From the NCBI GenBank assembly GCA_023436775.1, contig JAEZHW010000062.1:1-50170 (forward strand): 50,170 nt of DNA, in the 5' to 3' direction. A model generated the notes under the pieces. The model worked only from the letters and a program-made list of their open reading frames with translations, had not been told where the DNA came from and ran no database searches. Shown piece by piece: positions 50,010-50,170 of the stretch. How positions within the stretch are numbered: the stretch's first letter is position 1; every line of letters begins with the position of its first letter. The translations under genes and the position numbers were made by a program. Source of the DNA: Actinomycetes bacterium. GTDB taxonomy: Bacteria > Actinomycetota > Actinomycetes > Actinomycetales > Microbacteriaceae.

Positions 50010-50056
50010 TGTGGATTCCTTCTTCGCGGGGCACCGGGCTGCGCACGGACGTTGTG

Positions 50057-50062
50057 GAGTCT
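50057..50062 (-). promoter_or_regulatory. -10 hexamer of the ftsB operon
   Basis: Minus-strand TAGACT about 48 nt before the ATG at 50009, with GAAGAAGGAA as ribosome-binding site in the leader. The remaining 108 bases to the window end show no gene. Confidence 0.5.
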
Positions 50063-50170
50063 ACCGGCGGGGACTGTGCGGTCCGGTCCGGCCCGCCGAG
50101 GCTGCCGCGACTGCACGTCGCGGTCAATCCGCACTCGGACAGCACCCCACACACGCCAGTGGCCACCGCC

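Overview
The window looks like one end of a contig from a high-GC actinobacterium. Support comes from the gene families: DUF4245, DUF4307, DUF501, a mycobacterial-type short-chain cis-prenyltransferase, a PIN-PhoH protein, a mycosin-like subtilase and an actinobacterial fructose-bisphosphate aldolase. Codons are strongly G/C-ending. Many genes carry a TANNNT -10 hexamer (often TAGACT) only 6-8 nt before the start codon, the actinobacterial signature of leaderless mRNAs. The genus cannot be read from the sequence. Bases 1-62 are a G/C-homopolymer edge.

Positions 63-19827 form an accessory catabolic island. A dehydrogenase operon (zinc ADH, SDR, succinate-semialdehyde-type ALDH; minus strand) faces a second zinc ADH and an IclR regulator. 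These are followed by a split transketolase, a VOC protein, a carboxymuconolactone-decarboxylase-like protein (CMD1) and an FCD-type GntR regulator. A minus-strand operon of about 9 kb then runs from 18460 down to 9558: TctC, CMD2 (96% identical to CMD1), TctB, TctA, SDR, D-2-hydroxyacid dehydrogenase, SDR, a glutaredoxin-DinB fusion, thioredoxin and an MFS transporter. A further SDR diverges from tctC. I infer import of an unknown carboxylate or hydroxylated compound by the tripartite tricarboxylate transporter, serial oxidation by dehydrogenases, and two-carbon transfer by the transketolase. Two palindrome families link the pieces. TGGAC-N5-GTCCA is proposed as the IclR box (3 copies, one with one mismatch). 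TGTCGACA is proposed as the GntR box (3 intergenic copies, with a TGTATACA variant). Assigning each palindrome to its regulator is inference.

Positions 19856-32721 are mostly core genes: rmuC, fbaA, a membrane protein, an ABC-2 exporter with a second degenerate ATPase, ispH divergent from xseA-xseB-DUF4245, a beta carbonic anhydrase, fumC, and a YtrA-type GntR/DUF1648 pair with a perfect autoregulatory operator.

Positions 32841-43010 hold PIN-PhoH, a class V aminotransferase-fold enzyme with an altered PLP anchor, cis-prenyltransferase divergent from hemolysin III, a small membrane protein, DUF4307, greA, ilvA, an AI-2E-type permease, and lemA-htpX.

Positions 43252-50009 hold an AraC regulator, an MFS transporter, ybaK placed directly behind a short tRNA-Leu(UAA), NDH-2, a mycosin-like protease, DUF501 and FtsB/DivIC. 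No CRISPR array, rRNA, insertion sequence or prophage was seen.
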